This document shows positions 16,555 to 26,065 of a stretch of DNA of 64,000 bases, piece after piece. The notes beneath the pieces were generated by a model that saw nothing but the letters and a program-made list of their open reading frames with translations, searched no databases and was not told the origin of the DNA. The stretch is taken from the NCBI GenBank assembly GCA_023415475.1, contig JAEZKL010000174.1, forward strand, positions 62,001 to 126,000. The letters are read 5' to 3'. Source of the stretch: Bacillota bacterium. GTDB lineage: Bacteria; Bacillota; Clostridia; Lachnospirales; Lachnospiraceae. Every line of letters begins with the position of its first letter. Positions within the stretch are counted from its first letter, which is position 1. Position numbers and translations under genes: made by a program.

Positions 16555-16596
16555 CGGAGCGGTGAAACAATTCGATCGCATTGTTTCACCGCTCCA
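16555..16596 (-). terminator. Strong intrinsic terminator of the xpt-bmpA-nupOPQ operon
   Basis: GGAGCGGTGAAACAAT and its exact complement form a 16-base-pair perfect stem (16556-16595) with an eight-base loop. On the minus strand it is followed by a T-rich tail, 40 bases after the last permease gene. Confidence 0.9.
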
Positions 16597-16635
16597 TATT
16601 CAAATTTCTCAAAAGCTTCTTCAATACCTGATAAC

Positions 16636-17586
16636 TTATCTCTCTTCGCGGAAGTAATTGACACCGCAGCCGGCGGGCTGGGAGCCTTCCTTCGATTTTC
16701 TCATGGATGTAATGATTAGTACCAGGGTTGTTATGAGGAAAGGGAGCATGACATAGAAAGCATTCGGTATCTCAATAATATCCTTCGGTACATAGAATTG
16801 TAACACACTGAAGGCGCCGAACACAAGGGAACCAAAGATTGCTTTCACCGGATTCCAGCTTGCAAAGATAACAAGAGCCACAGAGATCCACCCCTGTCCG
16901 TTTACTACGCTGCTGTTGTTCCAGATACCTCCTCCATTAATCAGGGAAAGGTACGCCCCTCCTAATCCACAGATACCACCACCGATTAAAATGTGTATAT
17001 ATTTCACCAGAGTCACATTAATTCCGGTGGCATCTGCTGCCGCAGGATTTTCACCCACCGCTCTCATATTCAGACCGACCCGTGTTCTTAACATATATAC
17101 GGTGCAGATGATTGCAACAATTACAGATAAATATACCAATGGATTGTGGGTAAATAACAGCTTGCCTATTATCGGAATGTCGCCCAGAATAGGCAGCGGC
17201 TTCTCTGCTATGGAAGCCATGAACGTCTCGGAAAGCTTTGGCGAGCCGCCTGCTTGACCGATCATTGCCTCCCCGAAGAATTTTGCAAAACCGATTCCGA
17301 AGATGGTGAGTGTAAGACCTGTTACATTTTGATTTGCCATAAAGGTCACGGTAACAATTGCATAGATTAGTGCCGCAAATACTCCTATGCCGAAGGCGGC
17401 TAACAACGCAAGCACTAAATTACCGGTGTGATAACCGGTATAAAAGCCCATGAATGCGCCCATGAACATCATTCCCTCAACACCAAGGTTCACATTGCCG
17501 GACTTCTGCGTCATAATCTCACCGGTTGTACCAAAGAGCAACGGAGTTCCTGCCTTTATTGCTGCAAATAGAAAGTTAATGATCAT
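16636..17586 (-). CDS. nupQ: Nucleoside ABC transporter permease (NupQ/YufQ-like)
   Basis: This 316-residue integral membrane protein has about eight hydrophobic segments and belongs to the branched-chain/ribose-type permease family used by BMP nucleoside importers. MTQKSGNVNLGVEGMMFMGAF near the N-terminus and GENPAAADATGINV in a cytoplasmic loop (the likely coupling region for the ATPase) are family hallmarks. The start overlaps the NupP stop as TAATG, with AGGAGG upstream. It is the last gene of the operon and ends before a strong terminator. Symbol by homology to Lactococcus/Bacillus systems. Confidence 0.85.
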   Translation of the reverse strand: MIINFLFAAIKAGTPLLFGTTGEIMTQKSGNVNLGVEGMMFMGAFMGFYTGYHTGNLVLALLAAFGIGVFAALIYAIVTVTFMANQNVTGLTLTIFGIGFAKFFGEAMIGQAGGSPKLSETFMASIAEKPLPILGDIPIIGKLLFTHNPLVYLSVIVAIICTVYMLRTRVGLNMRAVGENPAAADATGINVTLVKYIHILIGGGICGLGGAYLSLINGGGIWNNSSVVNGQGWISVALVIFASWNPVKAIFGSLVFGAFSVLQFYVPKDIIEIPNAFYVMLPFLITTLVLIITSMRKSKEGSQPAGCGVNYFREER

Positions 17587-18680
17587 TAAGCTTTCCTCCT
17601 CTTTCTTAAGATAAACCGATAACGGGTAAAGAAATCAAAAGCAAGAACGAAGAACAGGATAATTCCCTGAAGAATTCCTGATGCCGCTGCCGATAACCCG
17701 AAGGTACTCTGCATAACGGAGCAACCCTTCTCTAACATACTGAAGAGAACCGTAACGACTAGAATAACCACCGGATTCAGCTTAGAGAGCCATGCCACCG
17801 TAATGGCGGTAAAGCCAACTCCTCCGGCAACTCCCTCACCCAAGGTATAAGCAGCACCGCTGACCTGAGTCATACCGGCGATACCGCAGATCGCTCCACT
17901 GATGAACATGGTCCGCATCATAATCCTTCTGACGTTCATACCGGCATACCTGGCAGTATTAACACTCTCACCAACCACGCTGATCTCATAGCCGTGCTTT
18001 GTAAATCTGATATAGATAAATACTACGATGACTATGATAAGTCCTATCAACCATCCGGCATGAACGCCAAAAATCTGGTCCAGTCTCGCATTCTCTTTAA
18101 ACGATGCAATCTTGGGAAAGCCGGAGGATTCCGGATCACGCCAGGGTCCTTCCGTTAGAAACTTAATCGTATATAAAGCAATGTAATTGAGCATTAGGGT
18201 AAACAGAGTCTCGTTCGTACCAAACTTTGTCTTGAAGTAGGCTGGGATTAATCCCCAGAGACCTCCACCCACCATACCCGCAATGAACATGATAAGAAGC
18301 AATAGTCCATGGGGCAGATGATCAAAGAAAAGTGCAAAATAGCTGGCAAATATACCGCCCATGATAATCTGCCCTTCTGCTCCGATATTCCAGAATTTCA
18401 TCTGGAAGGCAGGAGTGATTCCGAGAGAGGCAATCAGCAAAGGGATTGCGATCTTAATCGTTCCCTTAATCGCCAGCTTACTGCGCCATGCGCCTTGTAC
18501 TATTGCTCCATAGATCTTAAAAGGATTATGACCAATCGCCAGTATGAATAAGCCGCCTGCTACAATGGCGAGGAGCAGCGCCAGTAAAGTCAGACTGATG
18601 GTCTTACCGGTAGATAGTTCTGATTTTTTTACCACACGCAGAAGGGGTTCTTTCTTAATCTTTTCCACACCATTACTCAT
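17586..18680 (-). CDS. nupP: Nucleoside ABC transporter permease (NupP/YufP-like)
   Basis: This 364-residue permease pairs with NupQ. A hydrophilic N-terminus (SNGVEKIKKEPLLRVVKKSE) precedes a first membrane segment, then FQMKFWNIGAEGQIIMGGIFA and GESVNTARYAGMNVRRIM are conserved in BMP-type permeases. I chose the ATG at 18680, six bases after AAGGAGG; the upstream GTG-type frame lies inside the ATPase gene. It overlaps the end of nupO by eight bases, a translational-coupling arrangement. Confidence 0.85.
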   Translation of the reverse strand: MSNGVEKIKKEPLLRVVKKSELSTGKTISLTLLALLLAIVAGGLFILAIGHNPFKIYGAIVQGAWRSKLAIKGTIKIAIPLLIASLGITPAFQMKFWNIGAEGQIIMGGIFASYFALFFDHLPHGLLLLIMFIAGMVGGGLWGLIPAYFKTKFGTNETLFTLMLNYIALYTIKFLTEGPWRDPESSGFPKIASFKENARLDQIFGVHAGWLIGLIIVIVVFIYIRFTKHGYEISVVGESVNTARYAGMNVRRIMMRTMFISGAICGIAGMTQVSGAAYTLGEGVAGGVGFTAITVAWLSKLNPVVILVVTVLFSMLEKGCSVMQSTFGLSAAASGILQGIILFFVLAFDFFTRYRFILRKRRKA

Positions 18681-20211
18681 GTGACTCCTCCTTCCCGCCG
18701 AGGGCATCGGTCATAAGTAAGCCGAGCTGTTCCTTTGAAGTAGCTTTCGCATCTACAATTCCCGTCACCTTCCCATGGCACAGAACCATAATGCGGTCAC
18801 AAAGCTCCAGCATAACATCCAGGTCCTCTCCGATGAACAGGATTCCGACTCCCTTTTGCTTTTGTTCATTTAATAAGTCGTATATTGTATAGGAGGAATT
18901 AATGTCAAGGCCACGCACTGCATAAGCAGTAATAATAACATTTGGTTCTGAGGCAATTTCTCTTCCCAGAAGTACCTTCTGTACATTTCCTCCCGAAAGC
19001 CTTCTTACCGGTGTATCCACACTTGGTGTTACAATCTCCAACTGCTTTACGAGATTCTTTGCTAATTCCCTGGCTCCCTTCTTACTTACAAAGGGACCCT
19101 TGCCTGCATTATATTTCTTCAGGAGCATATTATCTACCATGCCCATGGAGGCTGCCAATCCCATTCCGAGGCGGTCCTCCGGGATAAAGCTCATACTGAT
19201 TCCCAGCTTTATGATTTCATTTGGTGATTTACCCACCAGATTCTCATTATGATACAGAATGGCGCCCTTCTTCACCGGAAGCAGCCCGGCGATGGCCTCG
19301 CAGAGCTCCTTCTGTCCACTGCCGGCTACTCCGGCAACACCAAGAATCTCACCGCGGTTCAAATCGAAGGAAATGTCCTTAATCATCTCAAAGCCTTGCT
19401 CATTGCCGACGGTAAGATGATGAAGCTCAAGAAGGTTCTCATTAAAATCAGTGACCGGATGGTTAATGGACAGCTCCACCGGTCTTCCCACCATCAGTTC
19501 GGTCAACTCCTTGGCAGAAGTCCTGGACGTGGTAACGGTAGCAACGCTTTCCCCCTTACGAAGGATGGTAACACGGTCGCTGATCTCCAGCACCTCATTC
19601 AGCTTATGGGTGATGATGATGACAGCGCATCCCTCCTCCTTCATTCTTCGAAGTATTTCAAAGAGACGCTTCGTCTCCTGAGGAGTAAGCACTGCTGTAG
19701 GTTCATCTAAAATTAAAATATCCGCCTTACGGTAAAGCACCTTTAGAATCTCTACAGTCTGCTTCTCGCTTACGGACATCTGATACACCTTCTTATCCGG
19801 ATCAATCGTAAGGCCAAAGCGCTTTGATATCTCACGGATCTTCTCGGATCTTTTTTTATGTAGGAATATACCCTTCTCAGTACCCCCGAGAATATTATTA
19901 TCAGTGGCTGATAATGCCTCAACCAATTTAAAATGCTGATGGATCATGCCAACACCGAGTTCAATGGAGTCCTCCGGTGAATTGATTGCTACGGTATGTC
20001 CATTGATTTTAATCGCACCGCTATCCGGTTTATAGATTCCCGAGAGCATGTTCATCAGCGTTGTTTTACCTGATCCGTTTTCGCCAAGCAGGGCGAGGAT
20101 CTCGCCCTGCTTAACGGATAGGTCTATGTCTTTATTTGCCACAACCGACCCAAAGGTTTTCGTTATTTTACTTAGTTCGATTGCCATTGTTTCATTCTTA
20201 TTATTCTCCAC
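18673..20211 (-). CDS. nupO: Nucleoside ABC transporter ATPase (NupO/YufO-like)
   Basis: This 512-residue protein holds two fused ABC ATPase domains. The first has Walker A LGENGSGKTTL, Walker B ILILDEPTAVL and a divergent signature SVSEKQTVEI. The second has a degenerate Walker A (GVAGSGQKEL), the signature LSGGNVQK and an altered Walker B (VIITAYAVRGLD). Such asymmetry, with one half catalytically impaired, is usual in ribose/nucleoside-type importers. The annotated start is a GTG at 20211; an ATG at 20187 is the alternative, and neither has a strong ribosome site. It follows bmpA by 20 bases. Confidence 0.85.
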   Translation of the reverse strand: MENNKNETMAIELSKITKTFGSVVANKDIDLSVKQGEILALLGENGSGKTTLMNMLSGIYKPDSGAIKINGHTVAINSPEDSIELGVGMIHQHFKLVEALSATDNNILGGTEKGIFLHKKRSEKIREISKRFGLTIDPDKKVYQMSVSEKQTVEILKVLYRKADILILDEPTAVLTPQETKRLFEILRRMKEEGCAVIIITHKLNEVLEISDRVTILRKGESVATVTTSRTSAKELTELMVGRPVELSINHPVTDFNENLLELHHLTVGNEQGFEMIKDISFDLNRGEILGVAGVAGSGQKELCEAIAGLLPVKKGAILYHNENLVGKSPNEIIKLGISMSFIPEDRLGMGLAASMGMVDNMLLKKYNAGKGPFVSKKGARELAKNLVKQLEIVTPSVDTPVRRLSGGNVQKVLLGREIASEPNVIITAYAVRGLDINSSYTIYDLLNEQKQKGVGILFIGEDLDVMLELCDRIMVLCHGKVTGIVDAKATSKEQLGLLMTDALGGKEESHE

Positions 20212-20231
20212 AATGCCACCAGCCTAATGAT

Positions 20232-21392
20232 TTATTTCACTTCAACAGTCTTATAATACCAGTTCATAGCGCCTGTAATATCTGCATCAGTTAAAGCTTC
20301 CCCTGCTGCACATACCTGATTTCCCTGATTGTCGTATAACTCACCTTCAAAAATCTTATAGCCATCAATGATCTTCTTTCTTGCTGCATCGATTGCTGCC
20401 TCAGTACCTTCCGCACAGTTTGCGCTCAAGGGTGAGATATCAACAAGCCCATCATCCATGCCACCAAAGTAATTCTCATTGGTCCAAGTGCCTTCCATCA
20501 CAGCCTTAGCAGCCTTTGTGTAATATACACCCCAGTTCCAGATCGGAGCTGTTAAATGTGCATTCGGAGCGTCCTTGGTCATATCAGAGTTGTAGCCACA
20601 GCCCCATACTCCCCTGTTCTGTGCTGCCATCTGTGGAGCGGTTGTATCGGCATGCTGAGCAATAACATCGCAACCCATATCAAGTAATGCTTCTGCGGCT
20701 TGTCCCTCTAAAGTAGGATCAAACCAAGTATTTGTGACCTTAACATACACCTTGGCTTCGGGATTTACTGACTCAATACCCATTGCAAACGCATTGATAC
20801 CACCGGTAACCTCTGAATTATCAATACCCATCGCAGCTACATAACCAATCATGTTGGACTGAGTCTTAAGACCTGCTGCAACTCCGGCAAGATAACGAGC
20901 CTGATAGATACGTCCAAAATAATTATTGAAATTAGTTTCGTTGCTCTTATAACCGGAACCATGGGAGAACACAACCTCAGGATACTCCGCTGCTAATTGC
21001 TCCATGGTATCCATATATCCCCAACTGGTACCGAAGATAATATCGGCACCTTCTTCAATACATTCTTCCATTGCAGTTCTGATTGCTACTGCATCCGTAT
21101 CATTTACATTATTCTTACGGATAACCTGAGCATCGGAAAGTCCAAGCTCAGCCTGCATTGCTACAATACCCTGATCATGAGCAAAGGAATAACCAGCACC
21201 ATCCGCAGGATCTCCGATATGTATAACACCTACTTTGAAATCTTCATTGGCGGCTGCCGGTGCCTCTGTTGCCTTACCTTCGGTTGCTGTATCATCTGTT
21301 GCTACAGTGTCCTTACTTTCCTTGGTACCGCAGGCAGCTAAGGATAATACCATTGTTGCTACTACGATGAGTGATAATAATTTCTTAAACAT
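20232..21392 (-). CDS. bmpA: BMP-family nucleoside-binding lipoprotein
   Basis: This 386-residue lipoprotein has a signal peptide and lipobox SLAACG (C21), an acidic/Thr-Ala linker to about residue 50, then a Bmp/PnrA-type periplasmic-binding fold (FKVGVIHIGDPADGAGYSF, GADIIFGTSWGY, GYVAAMGIDNSEVTGG, CDVIAQHADTTAPQMAA). PnrA-like proteins bind purine nucleosides. With xpt 79 bases upstream and nupOPQ downstream, the operon probably imports nucleosides or bases for purine salvage. AGGAGG-type spacing precedes the ATG. Confidence 0.87.
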   Translation of the reverse strand: MFKKLLSLIVVATMVLSLAACGTKESKDTVATDDTATEGKATEAPAAANEDFKVGVIHIGDPADGAGYSFAHDQGIVAMQAELGLSDAQVIRKNNVNDTDAVAIRTAMEECIEEGADIIFGTSWGYMDTMEQLAAEYPEVVFSHGSGYKSNETNFNNYFGRIYQARYLAGVAAGLKTQSNMIGYVAAMGIDNSEVTGGINAFAMGIESVNPEAKVYVKVTNTWFDPTLEGQAAEALLDMGCDVIAQHADTTAPQMAAQNRGVWGCGYNSDMTKDAPNAHLTAPIWNWGVYYTKAAKAVMEGTWTNENYFGGMDDGLVDISPLSANCAEGTEAAIDAARKKIIDGYKIFEGELYDNQGNQVCAAGEALTDADITGAMNWYYKTVEVK

Positions 21393-21471
21393 TTGTTCTC
21401 CTCCTTGTAATATGAAGCGTTTCTTCTCTTACATTTTCTTCTCTTTATCGTAACCGGAGTTGTAGCACCGG

Positions 21472-22047
21472 TTATTCACGAAATGTAATCCCAGTGTTCT
21501 CATTCATGGATTCTATAATTGCTAAAGACTCTACTCTGACCCCGCTGCCGCGAACCAGCTTGCCGCCCTCCTGGAAGCCCTTTTCGATCACAATTCCGGC
21601 TCCAACCAGTGTTGCGCCGGCATCCCTGATCAGATTAATCAATCCGATTAATGCAGCTCCATTTGCAAGAAAATCATCAATTACAAGTATCTTATCCTCC
21701 GGCTTTAAGAAATCCTTGGACACGATGATGTCATATATACGTCCGTGAGTAAAGGATTCTACTTTGCTCGTATATACGTCACCGGCAATATTTTTTGTCT
21801 GATTCTTCTTGGCAAATACAACGGGGACATTAAAATACTGCGCTGCAATACAAGCAATACCGATACCTGAGGCTTCTATGGTAAGAATTTTTGTAACTGT
21901 CTGATCAGCAAATCTTTTCTTGAATTCCTTGCCGATTTCCCCAAATAATTCGATGTCTAACTGATGATTCAAGAAGCTGTCCACCTTTAGCACATTGCCG
22001 GAACGAACCTTTCCATCCTTTAAAATTCTCTCTTTTAATAGCTGCAT
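21472..22047 (-). CDS. xpt: Xanthine phosphoribosyltransferase
   Basis: This 191-residue type I phosphoribosyltransferase makes XMP from xanthine and PRPP. The PRPP-binding loop VIDDFLANGAAL (about 125-136) and the xpt-specific VVFAKKNQTKNI and TIEASGIGIA segments are intact, and the length is normal for the family. It heads the nucleoside-uptake operon. In Bacillus and many Clostridia xpt is controlled by a guanine riboswitch, but I find no matching core upstream; instead a palindromic repeat fills the leader. A GGAAGAGG site precedes the ATG. Confidence 0.92.
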   Translation of the reverse strand: MQLLKERILKDGKVRSGNVLKVDSFLNHQLDIELFGEIGKEFKKRFADQTVTKILTIEASGIGIACIAAQYFNVPVVFAKKNQTKNIAGDVYTSKVESFTHGRIYDIIVSKDFLKPEDKILVIDDFLANGAALIGLINLIRDAGATLVGAGIVIEKGFQEGGKLVRGSGVRVESLAIIESMNENTGITFRE

Positions 22048-22079
22048 TTGATTACCTCTTCCTATTTTCCCTTAGTGTT

Positions 22080-22182
22080 AGTTTGTGATGAGTGTGTAGC
22101 GTCTCGCATGCGAGGCGGTTTATACTTTGACGACTGCAGGCACAAACTTGGAAGTGTGAAAGTCACTTTTTAATTTCACACT
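22080..22182. repeat. Two-module palindromic intergenic repeat (copy B)
   Basis: AGTTTGTG/CACAAACT (22080-22087 and 22141-22148) encloses the palindrome CTCGCATGCGAG (22103-22114). It is followed by AGTGTGAAA/TTTCACACT (22153-22161 and 22174-22182). The same two modules occur in reverse order at 11129-11213. It lies in the xpt leader, where it would be part of the transcript if the promoter is further upstream. Confidence 0.7.
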
Positions 22183-22303
22183 AATCTTATCTTGTCTTTC
22201 ACCTTTTTTCAATTTAGTAAAATTAATAAATAGCATTACTATTATTAATATAAAGCCCAATATATGGATATTATTTCATAGTTTTTCATATATCTTGTGA
22301 TAC

Positions 22304-22340
22304 AAAAAAAGCTATGCCAATCTCAATGGCATAGCTTTTA
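22304..22340. terminator. Bidirectional terminator after murI
   Basis: AAAAGCTATGCCA (22307-22319) pairs perfectly with TGGCATAGCTTTT (22327-22339) around a seven-base loop, giving a T-run on the murI (minus) side and an A/T-rich flank on the other. It separates murI from the xpt promoter region. Confidence 0.85.
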
Positions 22341-22341
22341 G

Positions 22342-23121
22342 CTAATATTTCAACATCTTGTCCAATCGTTCATGAAGGCGAGCCAAGTGCTCCAGCTCTT
22401 CTTCCCGGTATACCGGTCTGCCCGACATATAATATTCTACAATCCCATGATTATTCCCCAGCTGTTTTTTCTCAGTTAATATCTTCTTCAGGTAATTGAC
22501 CGTACCTACACTACCATCAATGAAGGCTACTTCTTTGGGGAAGATTTTACGATAAGTATCTTTGAAGTAATTAAAATGGGTACAGCCAAGAATTAATGCC
22601 GAATAATTCTCCAGCTCATAGGCATCCAATTCCTTCCTCAGATATCGTTCCACCTCTTCTCCTTCAAAAAGACCAGCCTCCGCAAATCGAACCAAGCCGG
22701 GTAATGCCAGGAGATCAACACGATGGTCATCATCCACCTGCTCAATCAGATTACGAAGCTTCTCTTCCCTAACTGTAATCGGGGTGGCAATTACCATGAC
22801 CCGTTTACCGTTGCTGCTTGCAACAGCAGGTTTTACAGCAGGTTCCATTCCCAGAATTGGGAGCGAATATTTGCTTCGTACATAATCGATTGCAGTACTG
22901 GTTGCAGTGTTACAGGCGATAACGATAGCTTTTACACCTTTCCCAACGAGAAATTCCACCGCCTGATCGACATATCCGACGATCTCCTCTCTCCTCTTCG
23001 TCCCATAAGGCACATTATCCGTATCCGCATAATAGATATAATCTTCCTTCGGCAGGGTAAGCAATGCCTGATGAAGGACAGTCAGCCCGCCGATACCCGA
23101 ATCAAAAATTCCTATTTTCAT
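22342..23121 (-). CDS. murI: Glutamate racemase
   Basis: This 259-residue enzyme interconverts L- and D-glutamate for peptidoglycan. It has FDSGIGGLTV at the N-terminus, YYADTDNVPYG, the first catalytic cysteine in ACNTATS (about 73) and the second in LGCTHF (about 184), as in MurI proteins. Length is normal. A GGAAGG site precedes the ATG, and a hairpin terminator immediately follows the stop. It appears to be transcribed alone. Confidence 0.93.
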   Translation of the reverse strand: MKIGIFDSGIGGLTVLHQALLTLPKEDYIYYADTDNVPYGTKRREEIVGYVDQAVEFLVGKGVKAIVIACNTATSTAIDYVRSKYSLPILGMEPAVKPAVASSNGKRVMVIATPITVREEKLRNLIEQVDDDHRVDLLALPGLVRFAEAGLFEGEEVERYLRKELDAYELENYSALILGCTHFNYFKDTYRKIFPKEVAFIDGSVGTVNYLKKILTEKKQLGNNHGIVEYYMSGRPVYREEELEHLARLHERLDKMLKY

Positions 23122-23249
23122 AGCTCATACTTCCTTCCAGATTAGTAAGCAAAGAAGCTTATAATTCATATTAGTACAAAACCGCTAAAAAGCAAAGTAC
23201 TTTTGCTCAAAATATTCCTCATCCCATAAGCAGGCTTCCTATTAAATGA

Positions 23250-25757
23250 TCAGGATAACTGCTTCTTAATTAAAACTAGTCTGATTTCATGCGGTTTCAG
23301 TTCAGCATAATAATTCAGGTAATTATTGCTTATCTCGATCTTTGATTTTGTAATCTGAGGCATGGATCGGCCCTTTAATACATTAATCTCCTCCTCGTTC
23401 GTAAGCGGCATTGCACCCATTCTTACCCATTCATCGAAGGCACTGCCATGATCTCTGTTCACTATATGCTCCGTTAAAACATATTTTCCATTCATAACAT
23501 TTGTGACTGAGAACTCAAAATCACAGGACTCCGCATCGACAAACGCATTATATCTTTCTAAAAAGGTCACATTAAAGAGGACCCCTTGGCAGTATAGAGG
23601 AGAAATATGAATATAGTTATAGAGAATAATTGCATAATCACCCTTCTGATTCGTTGTTATAAAGTAACCATTACCGCTGTCGATAAGCGTATCCATAAGC
23701 TTGTTCAGGAAAACAAAGGCGTAATAAGCAGGCTTCTTAATCCCATGATAGGCAAACAATCCCATCTCGCCGTGAAATAGATCGTTATCATAAGGAAGCT
23801 CCTCCAGAGTATCCGATAGGCACCAGTTACTAAAGCTGTCCACCTCATCATAATTCTCAAGGATATTTTTCACGATATACGATGATCGATAACAGGTATC
23901 ATTGAGCCAGTCTCTATGAGACGAAGAGGATGCCCACTCTGTTATATAGATAGGAAGCTTTGGTAAATTAACTAGGTTTTCTTTAATTGTTGACAGCATA
24001 TCTGCCATATAATCTGGATTCTCCGATAAAATCATCTTATCGCTCTCAGCATATTGAGCATTGATTCCTCCTAAAGTCATCATCTCTGACAGAGAGGAGG
24101 TCTTAACGGGATAGCAGTGAATATTATAAAAGTCCGGAGGACAATTTGTCTCTATACATCGTTTTATAAAGTCATAATATTCACTGTTCTTAAAATTGAA
24201 GGAGCCATAGGAGGGTGTACCAAAGCGAAGCTGACGGTCGCAGCCTTTGACACATCGATAGCTGATCCGATATAGCTCAAACGCAATCTCACTATTTTCA
24301 AATGCAAAGATATAGGAAGGAAAGGGCGTATTCCAGAAGGTGAACAGCCAGGTCCGCACCTCCTCCAGCCCATAACGATCTATCATATGCTTCGTGAGCT
24401 CCGTTACCAAATATTCCCAGTTTGCAATATTATTCGGCTCGCTTAATATCGAAGGATTGTAGAAAATCGTATTATCCGGATTCTTCGCAAGAAGTCGAGG
24501 CATAAAAGACAATTGGATCAGTGGCTTCAGCTTAACTGACATCAAAAAATCCAACAATTCATCTATATAATGAAAGGTCAGGTACGGCTTCCCCGCCCGG
24601 TCTTCATTATAAAGCATCATGGTATCATCGAGCAGTCCATGAAATTTGACGTATTGAAAGCCAACCTCCTTTTGAAGCTGAATTAATTCCTTCTGCACCC
24701 GTTCAATAAGAAACTCCTTTGCACGTCCTACCCCGGTAAAGGTCTTGAAGGAATGAAGCAAATTTCTCTTATACTCATCCGCATTTACTTCAACCATTTT
24801 ACAAGGTATCTTACGAATCAGACTACTGGCCTTCTTCGTACTTTTAGAATCAAGATATTCACCCAGCTTATTGAGATAATCCAACTGCTCCATTACCAAA
24901 TATCCCTTATAATACTGGGCACTGAGCATATTCGTCTTCCTGTCGGTCACCTCCTGCTTTCTTCCCTTGCGATATTCCTTTGGCAGCATTTCGTATTTCT
25001 TCTTAAAGCAATCCACAAAATATCTGTTGTTAGCAAAGCCATTATTGGCAGCAATCTGCTCCATCGTGTGATTCGTTGTAATCAATTCATTCACTGCATG
25101 ATTCATTCGGATACCGGTCAGATAGTTAAAAAAGCTTACTCCCATATTGATCTTAAAAAAGTGCGAGAAATAAGAAGGAGACAGGAATTCCTTCTCTGCA
25201 ATCTGCTCCAATGTGATATTATCCATATAATTTGTATTCAGGTACTGAATGATGGCTCGTAATCTCTGAAGATGCTTGGAATTCTGATTCAGTTGGTTCT
25301 GGTCGAAGCTCCTGAAATTCTTAATCAACTCCAATACAATCTGATAAGCCAGAGATATCGTAAGTAGCTCATTATGCTCGGTATCATTATAATTAATATA
25401 GATTAGCTGTGCGATAATCCTTTTTAGCTCTATGTATTTGGAGGTATTATGGTATACTGTGGAATTACAGTGAAAGAAAGAGGACTCATCCAGCCATTTT
25501 TTAAAAAAGGAGTAATTGATCTGAAGTACAACCGTGACATTATCCTTACCAACGATTTCATGCACCTGATTACTGTTAATTAAAATAATATCATCCTCTG
25601 TTAAGTGAAAGGTCTCTGATTCTACGATAAATGTAAGATTTCCGCTCAAAACTAAAAATATCTCAATTCTGTTATGCCAATGTCTAGGTTCTTCAGAAAG
25701 ATTATGAATTCCTATGATAATCGGCATATCCTCCGTAAACTCCATGTTTTCCTGCAT
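23250..25757 (-). CDS. AraC-family regulator fused to a GH39-like domain with lost acid/base
   Basis: This 835-residue fusion has an N-terminal cupin-like sensor (HWHNRIEIFLVLSG), an AraC double helix-turn-helix (about 165-265; ITLEQIAEKEFLSPSYFSHFFK and a second motif ending ANNRYFVDCFKKKYEMLP), then about 550 residues resembling GH39 beta-xylosidases. In GH39 the acid/base is the Glu of WNEP; here it reads W475-N-T-P, so that Glu is Thr. The nucleophile Glu survives as E607 in ITEWASS. I infer that the GH domain senses an oligosaccharide rather than cleaves it. It diverges from the Opp-type transporter, its likely target. ATG follows GGAGGG by seven bases. Confidence 0.8.
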   Translation of the reverse strand: MQENMEFTEDMPIIIGIHNLSEEPRHWHNRIEIFLVLSGNLTFIVESETFHLTEDDIILINSNQVHEIVGKDNVTVVLQINYSFFKKWLDESSFFHCNSTVYHNTSKYIELKRIIAQLIYINYNDTEHNELLTISLAYQIVLELIKNFRSFDQNQLNQNSKHLQRLRAIIQYLNTNYMDNITLEQIAEKEFLSPSYFSHFFKINMGVSFFNYLTGIRMNHAVNELITTNHTMEQIAANNGFANNRYFVDCFKKKYEMLPKEYRKGRKQEVTDRKTNMLSAQYYKGYLVMEQLDYLNKLGEYLDSKSTKKASSLIRKIPCKMVEVNADEYKRNLLHSFKTFTGVGRAKEFLIERVQKELIQLQKEVGFQYVKFHGLLDDTMMLYNEDRAGKPYLTFHYIDELLDFLMSVKLKPLIQLSFMPRLLAKNPDNTIFYNPSILSEPNNIANWEYLVTELTKHMIDRYGLEEVRTWLFTFWNTPFPSYIFAFENSEIAFELYRISYRCVKGCDRQLRFGTPSYGSFNFKNSEYYDFIKRCIETNCPPDFYNIHCYPVKTSSLSEMMTLGGINAQYAESDKMILSENPDYMADMLSTIKENLVNLPKLPIYITEWASSSSHRDWLNDTCYRSSYIVKNILENYDEVDSFSNWCLSDTLEELPYDNDLFHGEMGLFAYHGIKKPAYYAFVFLNKLMDTLIDSGNGYFITTNQKGDYAIILYNYIHISPLYCQGVLFNVTFLERYNAFVDAESCDFEFSVTNVMNGKYVLTEHIVNRDHGSAFDEWVRMGAMPLTNEEEINVLKGRSMPQITKSKIEISNNYLNYYAELKPHEIRLVLIKKQLS

Positions 25758-26024
25758 TAGCTATCCCTCCCCCTGTAGAAACTCAATATGTTTTTCTATA
25801 TATCCCCATGTTTTTTCTAGTACCAATTAAAATTAAATTGAAATGTTTTGCGAAAAATAACAAAAAACTGCAGAATCTTTCGATTAGTGACTTAACTATA
25901 TCACAGTTGGAAAATAAGTACAACCAAATTATGTGTATATTATAGCATAAAAACTATAGAAAAGCATGGTTAATTTCCAATCAGCATGTTAAAATGTAAC
26001 AATAATAATGGTTTTTCAGGGGAG

Positions 26025-26065
26025 TTAATAGTAGTTTTGTATAAAAACTTTTCAGCTACTATTAA
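26025..26065. promoter_or_regulatory. Inverted repeat in the divergent regulator/transporter spacer
   Basis: TTAATAGTAG (26025-26034) is exactly complementary to CTACTATTAA (26056-26065), with a further AGTTTT/AAAACT pair inside. It lies about 180 bases before the binding-protein gene and 270 bases before the AraC-GH39 start, a plausible operator for that regulator. The rest of the 25758-26243 gap is AT-rich and shows no gene. Confidence 0.45.

Noticed and set aside
22048..22303. Purine riboswitch before xpt
   Set aside because: I looked for the GTTTCTACC-type core and flanking pairing on the minus strand and found none; only the palindromic repeat and AT-rich DNA are present.
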